From Poriferisodalis sp965208895 (lineage in GTDB: Bacteria > Actinomycetota > Acidimicrobiia > Acidimicrobiales > Poriferisodalaceae): DNA of 64,000 bases. Made by a program: the position numbers and the translations under genes. The DNA is taken from the NCBI RefSeq assembly GCF_965208895.1, contig NZ_OZ242363.1:2542001-2606000 (forward strand). Direction: 5' to 3'. Below, piece after piece: positions 1 through 8,418 of this stretch. The notes beneath the pieces were generated by a model. It saw only the letters and a list, made by a program, of their open reading frames with translations. It ran no database searches and had not been told where the DNA came from. Numbering within the stretch: the first letter of the stretch is position 1; each line of letters begins with the position of its first letter.

Positions 1-2
1 TC

Positions 3-422
3 CCGCTGTCGCGCTTGTTCCCCGACGCAGCCACGCTCGCTGGCGCTGGACCGTCCGGGCTCGCCGGGCTGGGGTTCACCCAACGGCGCATCGACACCGT
101 CGTGGGCGTCGCCCGGGCAGTGGCCAGCGGCGAGGTGGACCTGTGCGCAGCCGACAACCTCGAAGCCGTGGTGGCCCAGCTGTGCGAACTGCCTGGCATC
201 GGCCCGTGGACCGCGCATCTCATCGCAATGCGGGTCTACGGCCACGACGATGCGTTCCCGGCGTCAGACCTCGGCCTGCGCCGGGCCGTCGAGCAGCTCG
301 TCGGGCACCCGGTCAGTGCCAGCGAACTCGAGGCGCTGGCCGAGCCGTGGCGTCCCTACCGAGCATGGGCTGCGCAGCACCTGTGGCACGCGGCGGCCCG
401 CCAAGCCTCGGCCACCCGCTGA
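3..422 (+). CDS. alkA: DNA-3-methyladenine glycosylase II (AlkA type), 3' part only
   Basis: C-terminal part of a HhH-GPD base-excision glycosylase; the 5' end lies outside the window and the frame is open to the left edge. The segment LPGIGPWTAHLIAMR is the helix-hairpin-helix plus the WTA motif, and the following FPASDLGLRRAV carries the catalytic Asp (LPGIGPWTA...D family signature). It would remove alkylated purines such as 3-methyladenine. An alkyltransferase gene follows 27 bp downstream, so the two form an alkylation-repair pair. Family assignment is confident; the substrate range is inferred from the family. Confidence 0.9.
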   Translation, partial: PLSRLFPDAATLAGAGPSGLAGLGFTQRRIDTVVGVARAVASGEVDLCAADNLEAVVAQLCELPGIGPWTAHLIAMRVYGHDDAFPASDLGLRRAVEQLVGHPVSASELEALAEPWRPYRAWAAQHLWHAAARQASATR

Positions 423-449
423 TTTCGATCCCGATACAGAAAGCACCTC

Positions 450-980
450 ATGAGCCCACCGAACCCCCCCACCGACGCCGACCCCACGAGCGCGGACGCG
501 CACTGGCACACGGCCATCGACAGTCCCATCGGGCCATTGGGCCTGGTCGCAACCGACGAGGGGCTGCGGGCGGTGTCGTGGCGTGGTGAGGAGACCTCCG
601 TCAAGCTGCCTGAGGAGATGACAGAAGACCCAGGCCATCCGATACTGCGCCAGGCAGCGAGGCAGCTCGCCGAGTACTTCGACGGCGACCGCACCAGTTT
701 CGACCTGCCGCTGGACCTGCGCGGCACCCCGTTTCAGGTGACGGCCTGGCGAGCACTCGGCGACATCCCCTACGGCAGCACCCGCAGCTACGGCGAGCAA
801 GCGGCGCTGATCGGACGGCCCAAAGCGGTCCGTGCCGTCGGGCAGGCCAACGGCCGCAATCCGGTGCCGGTCGTGCTGCCGTGCCACCGGGTCATCGGCG
901 CCGACGGCTCGCTCACCGGCTTCGGCGGCGGGCTCGATCTCAAGACCCAGCTGTTGGAGCACGAGGGCGCGCTCGAATGA
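450..980 (+). CDS. ogt: Methylated-DNA-[protein]-cysteine S-methyltransferase
   Basis: Suicide repair protein that transfers O6-alkyl groups from guanine to its own cysteine. The active-site motif PCHRVIGADG is complete, preceded by the DNA-binding segment around YGSTRSYGEQA and GRPKAVRAVGQANGRNP. Its 176 residues match the Ogt/MGMT family. The ATG start has an AGAAAG upstream. It lies directly after alkA on the same strand, which is consistent with an alkylation-damage operon. No Ada-type regulatory domain is present, so it is probably constitutive or controlled elsewhere. Confidence 0.93.
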   Translation: MSPPNPPTDADPTSADAHWHTAIDSPIGPLGLVATDEGLRAVSWRGEETSVKLPEEMTEDPGHPILRQAARQLAEYFDGDRTSFDLPLDLRGTPFQVTAWRALGDIPYGSTRSYGEQAALIGRPKAVRAVGQANGRNPVPVVLPCHRVIGADGSLTGFGGGLDLKTQLLEHEGALE

Positions 981-1029
981 ACGAGGCCCGTTGGCGGTTC
1001 CGCCCGCTGCCGCAGACTCGTCGCCGCAG

Positions 1030-1113
1030 TGCGCGAGGAGGGACTTGAACCCTCACACCCTTGCGGGCACAGGCACCTGAAGCCTGCGCGTCTGCCAATT
1101 CCGCCACTCGCGC
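1030..1113 (-). tRNA. tRNA-Leu (anticodon CAG)
   Basis: On the minus strand a class II tRNA can be folded: acceptor GCGCGAG pairs with CTCGCGC, the anticodon loop TTCAGGT gives anticodon CAG, there is a long variable arm (TGCCCGCAAGGGTG), and the T arm reads GGGTTCAAGTCCC. The discriminator is A and CCA is not encoded. It sits between the repair genes and the kinase cluster, antisense to both. Confidence 0.95.
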
Positions 1114-1163
1114 GTGGGGCGAATAGACTAGCCCGCGAAGCCGCGCTCCTACACTGGGCCGTC

Positions 1164-1442
1164 GTGGGTGGCGCCAGCTTGGTCGGCAGCGACGGACAGT
1201 GCCACAGACTGGGATCGTCGACGGTCATCGGGCGGCGCGACGACTGCGAGATCGTGCTCGACGGGCCGAAGGTCTCACGACGGCACGCGCAGATCAGCTC
1301 CGACCCAGACGGCCTTTTGCTGGTGGACCTTGCCAGCGTCAACGGCACGCTGCTGAATGGGATCGAGGTCACGAGCGAGCGCCTGTCACACGGTGACGTC
1401 GTGACCATCGGCACGCACGATCTGCGGCTGGAGATGGACTGA
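1164..1442 (+). CDS. Small FHA-domain protein
   Basis: A 92-residue protein that is essentially one forkhead-associated domain (VIGRRDDCEIVLDG, SRRHAQI, SVNGT motifs), predicted to bind phosphothreonine peptides made by the PknB kinase encoded downstream. It occupies the place of FhaA in actinobacterial pknB clusters but lacks the N-terminal DUF3662 region of FhaA. The frame is open further upstream through the antisense tRNA gene; GTG 1164 is chosen because homology starts there. Its stop overlaps the start of the next FHA gene (TGATG), implying translational coupling. Confidence 0.8.
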   Translation: MGGASLVGSDGQCHRLGSSTVIGRRDDCEIVLDGPKVSRRHAQISSDPDGLLLVDLASVNGTLLNGIEVTSERLSHGDVVTIGTHDLRLEMD

Positions 1443-1909
1443 TGTCCGAGCAGCTCGTGCGGCTGCTCGCAGTGTGCGTGCTCGTCCTGCTGTACCTGTT
1501 CTTCTTCAGGGTGATGCGCGCCGTGTGGGCCGGTGTCACCACGCCGCGCAATCACTTGAGCTGGAGATCGTTGCGCGCCCTGCGAGGCGACCGGTCACCC
1601 AACGGCAACACGTCCCCGCAGCCGCTCGCTCTCGTCGTCCGATCGCCCTTGAGCGCCCAGGGAGAACGCCATCTGCTCGCCGAAGCGCTGACGATCGGCC
1701 GTGGCCCCGAATGCGACGTGATCATCGACGACAGCTACTCCTCACAAGCCCATGCCCGCCTGCACCGCCACGGCAGCCAGCACTTGCTCGAGGATCTGGG
1801 CTCCACGAACGGGACGTATCTGAATCGCCAGAAGGTCGCCAACGCGACCGTTGTGCGCGTCGGCGACTTCGTGCAGGTCGGCTCCACCGTCTTCGAGGTC
1901 AGCACATGA
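1442..1909 (+). CDS. fhaB: Membrane-anchored FHA protein (FhaB/FipA-like)
   Basis: 155 residues: an N-terminal transmembrane helix (about residues 7-28, LLAVCVLVLLYLFFFRVM), a basic linker, then a C-terminal FHA domain with IGRGPECDVIIDD, SSQAHARLH and DLGSTNGTYLN. This architecture matches FhaB of the actinobacterial pknB cluster, which binds phosphorylated threonines on PknB partners and links kinase signalling to cell division. Start and stop are both tightly packed with neighbours (TGATG upstream). Confidence 0.85.
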   Translation: MSEQLVRLLAVCVLVLLYLFFFRVMRAVWAGVTTPRNHLSWRSLRALRGDRSPNGNTSPQPLALVVRSPLSAQGERHLLAEALTIGRGPECDVIIDDSYSSQAHARLHRHGSQHLLEDLGSTNGTYLNRQKVANATVVRVGDFVQVGSTVFEVST

Positions 1910-2006
1910 GCGCGGCGCGCGGCGCGGGCCCGCTGCGCGGCCGACCGCCATCCCGAGCGGAGGCTGGTGGTGCCGCCGTACCGCGAAGCCGCGAGACTGG
2001 GCCGCT

Positions 2007-2846
2007 ATGAGCGCCCCCGCCCGCCAGATGCGCATTCGCTGGGGCGGAGCGTCAGACCGGGGTCTGCGCCGCCCCGAGAACCAAGACGCCATGTACGCGG
2101 ACATCGGTCTGTTCGTGGTGGCCGACGGCATCGGCGGGCATCTCGGCGGCAGCGTCGCGTCGAGCCTCGCGGTGAAGACCGTCGCGGCGAACTCGCCTTC
2201 CACGCCGTCGGAACTGCTGGCGGCTGTGCGTCACGCCAACCAAGTCGTGCACCACCGCTCGACCGTCCATGCAGATCTCACCGGCATGGGCACCACGCTG
2301 TGCGCGATCGCCGTGGTGCAGCAGGACGACAACCGAGTGTGGTGCCTGGTCAACGTCGGCGACTCGCGGGTCTATCGCTACCAAGGGGGCGAGCTCACCC
2401 AGCTCACGATCGACCACAACTTCGTGGCCGAGATGATCCGAGCCGGCGACCTCACTGTGGAACAAGCCGCCGACCATCCCCGCCGCAACACACTGACACG
2501 AGCCATCGGCGTGGAGCCCGAAGTGGCGGTCGACGACTGGATCCTCGAGCTCACCGGCAACGACCGCTTCCTGCTGTGCACCGACGGCGTCACCAACGAG
2601 TTGGACTCCTCGGACATCTCCGAACTGCTCGACATCGATGAGCATCCCTCCGATGTGGCACGCGCCCTCGTGCGGCAGGCCAACGACCGCGGCGGGCGTG
2701 ACAACTCCACGGCACTGGTCGTCGACGTCGACATCGAGGGAATCTCGGTCGAGACCACCGAGGCGGAGGCCGACGCCCCACCGCCCGACGGCAGCTCCCA
2801 GCGCGCGCCGAGGCGACGCGGCTGGCGGCGTTCCCGCTCGCGTTGA
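2007..2846 (+). CDS. pstP: PP2C-family Ser/Thr protein phosphatase (PstP)
   Basis: Metal-dependent phosphatase that would dephosphorylate PknB and its substrates. PP2C motifs are intact: SDRGLRRPENQD, ADGIGGHLGG, GMGTTL, VGDSRVYR, CTDGVTNELD and GGRDNST, supplying the metal-binding aspartates. The protein is about 279 residues and ends in a basic tail (PRRRGWRRSRSR) without the transmembrane helix and extracellular domain found in mycobacterial PstP, so it looks soluble. ATG 2007 is chosen at the beginning of homology. Its stop overlaps the TTG start of ftsW. Confidence 0.92.
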   Translation: MSAPARQMRIRWGGASDRGLRRPENQDAMYADIGLFVVADGIGGHLGGSVASSLAVKTVAANSPSTPSELLAAVRHANQVVHHRSTVHADLTGMGTTLCAIAVVQQDDNRVWCLVNVGDSRVYRYQGGELTQLTIDHNFVAEMIRAGDLTVEQAADHPRRNTLTRAIGVEPEVAVDDWILELTGNDRFLLCTDGVTNELDSSDISELLDIDEHPSDVARALVRQANDRGGRDNSTALVVDVDIEGISVETTEAEADAPPPDGSSQRAPRRRGWRRSRSR

Positions 2847-4333
2847 GCCTGCCGCTGCGCTCTCGTCGCCGCACCGAGATTGCACTCGCAGCAATGGCGA
2901 GCGTTGTGGTCTGCGCTGCGTTCGCGGTCGCCGGCATCGGAGTGACTCGCAATGATTACGCAGAGTCGATATGGAGCGAGGCCGGCTGGCTTGGCATCGT
3001 CCTTGTCGCCGGTGCCGGAGCTTGGGTCGCAATCAGGCGATGGGCGCCGGGCAGCAACGAGATCCTCTTCGGCATTGTCGCGTTGCTGATCGGCATCGGC
3101 TGGGTCTTCGTGACCCGGACAGAGCCATCGCTGGCATCCGAGCAAGCCGTGGCAGTGCTGCTCGGATTCGCAGCCTTCGCAGTGACCTTGGCCGCGATGC
3201 GTCGGGGAGAGGGGCTCTTGCGAAGGCCCGGCACGTTCGGGTTCTGCGCGGTGGTGTTCGCAGCGCTGGGCAGCTTCGGGGCGGGGACGAACGTCGCCGG
3301 CGGCGCGTACGAGATGCCGCATCAATGGCTGAACCTGGGTCCGCTCAGCGTCCAGCCGTATGAATTCGCCAAGATCGCGGTGATCTTGGCGGCCTGCGGG
3401 CTCACCACGACCGCGCCTCGCTGGCTGAGCCCCCGGATCGTGCCACTTCGTCATGCAGCGGGCGCGAGTGCGGCAGCGATCTTCGCTTGGATACTGCTGA
3501 TCGTCCAGCGAGACCTCGCGAGTTCCGTCGTGATATTCGGGGCCGCCTGGCTGCCGCTGTGGCTCGACGACAGCGACACAAACGACCGCATGCTGGCGAC
3601 CGCGCCTCGCCCGACGCGCACGCGCGCGCTGGGCGGGGTGCTCGCCACGTACTCGGTCGGGGTCGTCGTGCTCGCAACCGTGTACGACCCGCTGTCCGCT
3701 CAGGTGCGCTACTGGCTGAACCCCTGGATCGGGGTGCGAGGCACCGCCGTCGTCGATGCCTCGTTCGGAATCAGCGCGGGCGGCATCAGCGGCGTCGGAC
3801 CGGGGCTCGGGGCCCCGCAACTGCTGCATGAACCGCACAGCGACTTCATCTATGCCGTCATTGCCGAAGAACTCGGGATCCTGGGCGGCGCGGCACTGAT
3901 CGCGGCCTACCTGCTGTTCGTCGGCATAGGTGCAGGCATCGCGCAGCGCGCACGCGGCACGCACCGGTTGCTGGCGGGGAGCGCAGCGTTCATCGTCGGA
4001 GGGCAGGCACTCGTGGCTCTCGCGGGGGTGCTGCGGATCCTGCCGCACACCGTGGGCGCGTTGCCTTTCGTGGCCCACGGACCGGTCGCGTTGATCGGCA
4101 ACTGCATCGCAGTCGCGCTGATACTCGCAGTCTCAGATGCCAGCGGAGGGCAGCCGGGGGGCCCGAGCGTCGCGTCTGTCGGAGCGCCGACGCAGTTGCG
4201 CATGACTCCACCGGGTGCGCGCGACGCTCCTACTGGGGAGCTACATGTGCCATCGCCGAGGGCGGGGCGGCGCCGGTCCACTGGCACCTTTGTGCAGGGC
4301 GAACCCCAGCAACTCCCGCTCGGTGAGCCATGA
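2843..4333 (+). CDS. FtsW/RodA/SpoVE-family peptidoglycan polymerase
   Basis: A 496-residue integral membrane SEDS glycosyltransferase that polymerises lipid II. About ten hydrophobic segments are visible, with the family signature near the C terminus (GPGLGAPQLLHEPHSDF, then AVIAEELGILGG). The start is TTG overlapping the pstP stop (TTGA), so translation is probably coupled. SEDS proteins normally act with a class B PBP; the partner encoded next has lost its transpeptidase motifs, which makes the pairing here unusual. Whether it serves division (FtsW) or elongation (RodA) cannot be decided from sequence. Confidence 0.92.
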   Translation: MSLPLRSRRRTEIALAAMASVVVCAAFAVAGIGVTRNDYAESIWSEAGWLGIVLVAGAGAWVAIRRWAPGSNEILFGIVALLIGIGWVFVTRTEPSLASEQAVAVLLGFAAFAVTLAAMRRGEGLLRRPGTFGFCAVVFAALGSFGAGTNVAGGAYEMPHQWLNLGPLSVQPYEFAKIAVILAACGLTTTAPRWLSPRIVPLRHAAGASAAAIFAWILLIVQRDLASSVVIFGAAWLPLWLDDSDTNDRMLATAPRPTRTRALGGVLATYSVGVVVLATVYDPLSAQVRYWLNPWIGVRGTAVVDASFGISAGGISGVGPGLGAPQLLHEPHSDFIYAVIAEELGILGGAALIAAYLLFVGIGAGIAQRARGTHRLLAGSAAFIVGGQALVALAGVLRILPHTVGALPFVAHGPVALIGNCIAVALILAVSDASGGQPGGPSVASVGAPTQLRMTPPGARDAPTGELHVPSPRAGRRRSTGTFVQGEPQQLPLGEP

Positions 4334-5595
4334 ACCGGCGCATCACGCGACTGACCGTCGGGCTTGCCGTCGCCTTCGCGGTGCTGATGGTTCAGCTGAC
4401 CAACTTGGGATACTTCTCGGCCGAGCAACTGCGACGCCACGAGCTCAACCAGCGCGCGGTGACGGCGTTCGGTGCGCCACGCGGGGCGATCGTGAGCGCT
4501 GACGGCGAGACGATCGCCCCTGCCCTCATCCCCACCGAGGCTGAACCGCGGCCGACGCGGACGTACCCGCACGGGCCGCTCTATGCACACACGGCGGGGT
4601 ATTTCGCGCTGACCCCGGGCGTCGTGGGCGGCCTCGAGCGCCATTACAACGCCGAATTGTCAGGCAGCGCCACCGACATCGCCATCGACGAGTTGGCGGA
4701 CCTGTTCCGTGACGCTCACCGCGTCGGCGATCTGAACCTCACGCTGCATCACGGCGTTCAGCTCACCGCACGCGCCGCCCTCGGAGACTGGGACGGGTCG
4801 GTTGTCGTCGTGGTGCCGACGACAGGCGAGATCTTGGCCCTGTGGTCTCGCCCGAGCTTCGATCCCAACAAGGTGGAAACGTGGGCGCCCGATTCGCCGA
4901 CGACGAACAGCGGGATGCCGCCGGCGAGTGCGTACCGGCGTCACTACGGCCTAGCCGGCGCGACGACCTCCGATGCGGCCAGCGCGGACTTGCTGGCTGG
5001 TGCGAGCCGAGCATCGGGGCGCACCGGAATAGACCTTCCCGGCGAACCCGACGCCGTGGCTGCCAGCGCGGGCGTGCCGCTGACACCGCTGCAGCTGGCA
5101 ATGGCAGCCGCCTCGGTCGCGAATGGCGGGGTTCGCATGCGCCCCTACGTAGTGCACAGCGTGGGCGTGCGGACGACGATGCACCCCGACGGTGGCGAGC
5201 CAGCGGGTACCGGCGCTCTGCCGGCCACGATGCCGCAAGCCGCAGGCCGACTCTTTGAGACTGACGATGCGTCCGAGCTGCTGGCTCGCATGGCTGCGCA
5301 GGCGCGGCAGGCCTCGATCAGCCTCGCTCCAGCCGACGGCGTCGAGATCCCCGCAGCGATCGCTGCAGGCCTGCTGAGCGATCCTGCCGCTGGCGGCACG
5401 CGAACCGGGAGCTGGGCGGTGCTGGTTGCCCCGCCGGACGCGCCCACGGTCGTCGTGGCTGTGGTAATCGAACCCGACACCACCCTTGACGTCGCCGAGC
5501 CGCAAGGCGGCGGTACCTTGGCAGCGATGATCGCTGCGACCGCAGCGGAAGCCACGCTTGCGCTGCGAGCAGTCTCAGATCCCGACCGCCCCTAG
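4330..5595 (+). CDS. PbpA-like class B penicillin-binding protein with degenerate catalytic motifs
   Basis: The N terminus (one TM helix, then RGAIVSADGETIA, HTAGYFAL and LERHYNAELSG) and C terminus (GRTGIDLPGE, TPLQLAMAAASVANGG) are those of actinobacterial PbpA. The protein is only 421 residues. The expected SxxK site reads SAYR (about residue 200), the segment that should carry SxN is missing, and the expected KTG reads RTG (about residue 357). It is therefore probably not a working transpeptidase. The frame is otherwise intact and coupled to ftsW (ATGA), so it is more likely a retained structural partner than a decaying pseudogene. Confidence 0.8.
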   Translation: MNRRITRLTVGLAVAFAVLMVQLTNLGYFSAEQLRRHELNQRAVTAFGAPRGAIVSADGETIAPALIPTEAEPRPTRTYPHGPLYAHTAGYFALTPGVVGGLERHYNAELSGSATDIAIDELADLFRDAHRVGDLNLTLHHGVQLTARAALGDWDGSVVVVVPTTGEILALWSRPSFDPNKVETWAPDSPTTNSGMPPASAYRRHYGLAGATTSDAASADLLAGASRASGRTGIDLPGEPDAVAASAGVPLTPLQLAMAAASVANGGVRMRPYVVHSVGVRTTMHPDGGEPAGTGALPATMPQAAGRLFETDDASELLARMAAQARQASISLAPADGVEIPAAIAAGLLSDPAAGGTRTGSWAVLVAPPDAPTVVVAVVIEPDTTLDVAEPQGGGTLAAMIAATAAEATLALRAVSDPDRP

Positions 5596-5651
5596 CCCGA
5601 CGACTTCGCAGTCACCCCACCGGCCCGACGGCCCGATCACCCCCCGTGCTC

Positions 5652-7961
5652 ATGGCAGACACCGACAACCCAATCTTCGGCGGTCGCTACGAACTGTTCA
5701 GCCGTATCGCACGGGGCGGAATGTCCGAAGTGTTCCTGGGCCGCGATCGCCTCCTCGACCGGCCCGTCGCCGTCAAGGTGCTGTATCCCGAATTCGCGAA
5801 CGACTCGTCATTTGTCGAGCGGTTCCGCCGAGAGGCTCAAGCCGCTGCGAACTTGAGCCAGCCGAACGTGGTCGGCGTGTACGACTGGGGCAACCACGAC
5901 GGCACGTATTACATCGTGATGGAGTACGTCGAGGGTCGAAGCCTGGCGGAGGTCATCCGCAGCGACGGCCCGTTGCATCCCGATCGTGCCGCAGACATCG
6001 CCATCGACATCGCGGCTGCGCTTGCATTCGCTCACAGCAACGGCGTGGTACACCGCGACATCAAGCCGGGCAACGTCATGATCACCCATTCCGGCCAGGT
6101 CAAGGTGGCCGACTTCGGCATCGCACGTGCGCTCGGCGGCGGCACCGACGATCTGACACGCACCGGATCGGTGATGGGCACGGCCACGTATCTGTCGCCC
6201 GAGCAGGCTCAAGGGCACGATGCCGACCCGCGCAGCGACGTGTACTCGCTGTCAGTCGTGCTCTACGAGGTGCTCGCAGCAGGGCCGCCGTTCACCGGCG
6301 ACAGTCCCGTCGCCATTGCCTACAAGCACGTCCAAGAAGCGCCGATCCCCCCGTCGCGCTACAACGCCGACGTCCCCCACGAACTCGAGGCAATCTGCCT
6401 GCGGGGGCTTGCCAAGGATCCCGCCGCGCGTTACGGCTCGGCCGCCGAGCTGCGCAACGATCTTCTGCGCTTCAGGGCGGGCCAGCCGACCCATGCCGCG
6501 GCAACCGACGTCACGGCGTACTTCCCGGCAGTGAGCGCCGGCCCGGCTGCGGGCACACCGCAAGCGCCTGCTGGGGGGCAGGCCACACCGCCGGGTGGGG
6601 CTTCGGCGCCCGCCTATCCCCAACCGCCTGTTGCCCCGCCCACACCCCCCTATGGCCGCGGAGGCGGCGCAGGGGAATACGGCGGCCCGCAGTACCCCCC
6701 GCAATACCCGCAGGCGCCGCCGCCTAGCTCAGTCGAGCCGCCGGACCGCACGCCGATGTGGATCACGCTGCTCGTCATCTTGCTGTTGGTCATCGCGGGG
6801 CTGGTGTTCCTGCTGGTCAACGACCGGGGCGAGCCGAGCGTCGTGGCCCAGCCCGATCCCACCTCTGACGTGCGGCTGCGAGTGCCCAACGTGGTGGGCT
6901 TGCACTTCTCCGAAGCCGAGCGCGAACTCGGCGATGTCGGCTTCGATCACGTCAGCATCGAATTCTCCGAACGCGACGACGTCGACGAGAACGTCGTGTT
7001 CCAGCAGAATCCCCGCGCCGGGCTGCTGCTCGCCGAGCCCAATAACCCAGACAACCCGATCACCTTGTTCGCGGCCGCACCGCGCACCCTGGTGCTGCTG
7101 CCCAACGTGGTCGGGCGAACCTACGAAGAGGCCGAGACGATGCTGGTCACCGCCGGCTTCAGCGTCGAGCGCATCGACGTGCGTAACGACAACCTCGCGA
7201 TCGGGCTCGTGACCGAGCAGAGCATCCCCAGCACCGAACAGCGCCCCGCAGGCACGGTCGTGACGCTGACCGTCTCTGCAGGCCGCGGCGAGGTTGAGGT
7301 GCCCCGCCTGGTTGGGCAAACGGTGGACGACGCCCGGGTGACGCTGGCCCGCCTCGGACTCGTCGACCGGGTCGAGCGGGAGTTCTCCACCGAATTCAGC
7401 GAAGGAACCGTGATACGCAGCAGCCCCGAGGCTGCCCAGCCGGCGGAGCGGGGCAGCGTCATCACGCTGGTCGTCTCAGACGGCCCCGAGGAACTCGTCG
7501 TGCCGGCCTTGGCAGACTTCGGCACGACGCTCGCCGACCGGATCGAAGCCGAGCTGGTGGCACTCGGGTTCACCGTCAAGCGCACAGCGCGCGAGGTGTC
7601 CAATCTCGACGTCAACACGAACGTCGTGCGTGGCATCAGTCCTGAGCCCGGAACGGTGCTCATCGCCGGGTCCGAGATCGTCCTCCAGATGTTCAAGCCG
7701 CCCGAAGTGGCGACGGTTCCCAGCCTGCAGGCACTGGAGACGTTCGATCCCGACGGGGTAGCCGAAGCCTTGACCGAGCTGGGCTTCGAGGTCGCACGGC
7801 GCACGCAGTCGGTTGCCGAGGGCGACCCCGCCCACGGGCAGGTCATCTCTCTCGACCCGGCGCCAGGCACCGACATCCGGCTCAACTACGACACGATCAC
7901 CCTGGTCATCGGCGAAGCCGAACCGGGCGAGGAAAGCGACGAGGCCGACCCCAACAGTTAG
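5652..7961 (+). CDS. pknB: PASTA-domain Ser/Thr protein kinase PknB
   Basis: Membrane receptor kinase of about 769 residues. Kinase domain about residues 10-270: glycine loop IARGGMSEVF, VAVKVL lysine, HRDIKPGNVMI catalytic loop, DFG and the activation loop LTRTGSVMGTATY with phosphorylatable threonines. A Pro-rich linker is followed by one TM helix (about 368-390) and about five extracellular PASTA repeats (about 400-760), which bind muropeptides. It follows pbpA by 56 bp. ATG 5652 is chosen; GTG 5646 is possible. Expected targets include the FHA proteins, CrgA and the CwlM homologue at 61.1-62.1 kb. Confidence 0.96.
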   Translation: MADTDNPIFGGRYELFSRIARGGMSEVFLGRDRLLDRPVAVKVLYPEFANDSSFVERFRREAQAAANLSQPNVVGVYDWGNHDGTYYIVMEYVEGRSLAEVIRSDGPLHPDRAADIAIDIAAALAFAHSNGVVHRDIKPGNVMITHSGQVKVADFGIARALGGGTDDLTRTGSVMGTATYLSPEQAQGHDADPRSDVYSLSVVLYEVLAAGPPFTGDSPVAIAYKHVQEAPIPPSRYNADVPHELEAICLRGLAKDPAARYGSAAELRNDLLRFRAGQPTHAAATDVTAYFPAVSAGPAAGTPQAPAGGQATPPGGASAPAYPQPPVAPPTPPYGRGGGAGEYGGPQYPPQYPQAPPPSSVEPPDRTPMWITLLVILLLVIAGLVFLLVNDRGEPSVVAQPDPTSDVRLRVPNVVGLHFSEAERELGDVGFDHVSIEFSERDDVDENVVFQQNPRAGLLLAEPNNPDNPITLFAAAPRTLVLLPNVVGRTYEEAETMLVTAGFSVERIDVRNDNLAIGLVTEQSIPSTEQRPAGTVVTLTVSAGRGEVEVPRLVGQTVDDARVTLARLGLVDRVEREFSTEFSEGTVIRSSPEAAQPAERGSVITLVVSDGPEELVVPALADFGTTLADRIEAELVALGFTVKRTAREVSNLDVNTNVVRGISPEPGTVLIAGSEIVLQMFKPPEVATVPSLQALETFDPDGVAEALTELGFEVARRTQSVAEGDPAHGQVISLDPAPGTDIRLNYDTITLVIGEAEPGEESDEADPNS

Positions 7962-7989
7962 GTTGACGCACCCGTTAGCTTGGCCAGTC

Positions 7990-8256
7990 ATGGCCCGGCC
8001 CCGCAAGACCAGCCGCATCACGCCCAAAGGCACCCGACCGCAGAACGCGCCGGCGCAGCAGCAGAGCGCAGGCGGCCAGGGCGAACAGAGCGCCTCGTGG
8101 TTCGGCTGGCTGATCGCGGCACTGCTCGGCATCGGCACCGCAGTGATCGTGTCGAACTACATGAGCTGGTTGCCGGGCAGTCCGGCGAGCGCATGGATCG
8201 CCGTCGGCTTGGCCATCGTGCTGGCAGGCATCCTGCTCGCCACTCGCTGGCGCTGA
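7990..8256 (+). CDS. crgA: Cell division protein CrgA
   Basis: 88 residues with a basic, Pro/Gln-rich N-terminal tail followed by two transmembrane helices (SWFGWLIAALLGIGTAVIV and WIAVGLAIVLAGILLAT), the standard CrgA layout. CrgA helps assemble the actinobacterial divisome and recruits PBPs. It lies 28 bp after pknB, as is usual in this phylum. The ATG start falls exactly where homology begins. Confidence 0.9.
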   Translation: MARPRKTSRITPKGTRPQNAPAQQQSAGGQGEQSASWFGWLIAALLGIGTAVIVSNYMSWLPGSPASAWIAVGLAIVLAGILLATRWR

Positions 8257-8418
8257 TTCTTGCGAACGTCGAGCTGCCGCTTCGCGTCAACGGCGTTCGC
8301 CCGAAAGCCTGTCGGGAAACCGCCGTCCGAATCAGAGGGCCGACCGCGATTTGGGCAGCGGCCGACATATGGTCGCTAATCTCCTGCGCGCGGGGTGTTG
8401 GGGCGAGAGGGGACTCGG

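Noticed and set aside
5558..6727. 389-codon plus-strand frame overlapping pbpA and pknB
   Set aside because: Arg/His-rich shadow of the kinase domain in another frame.
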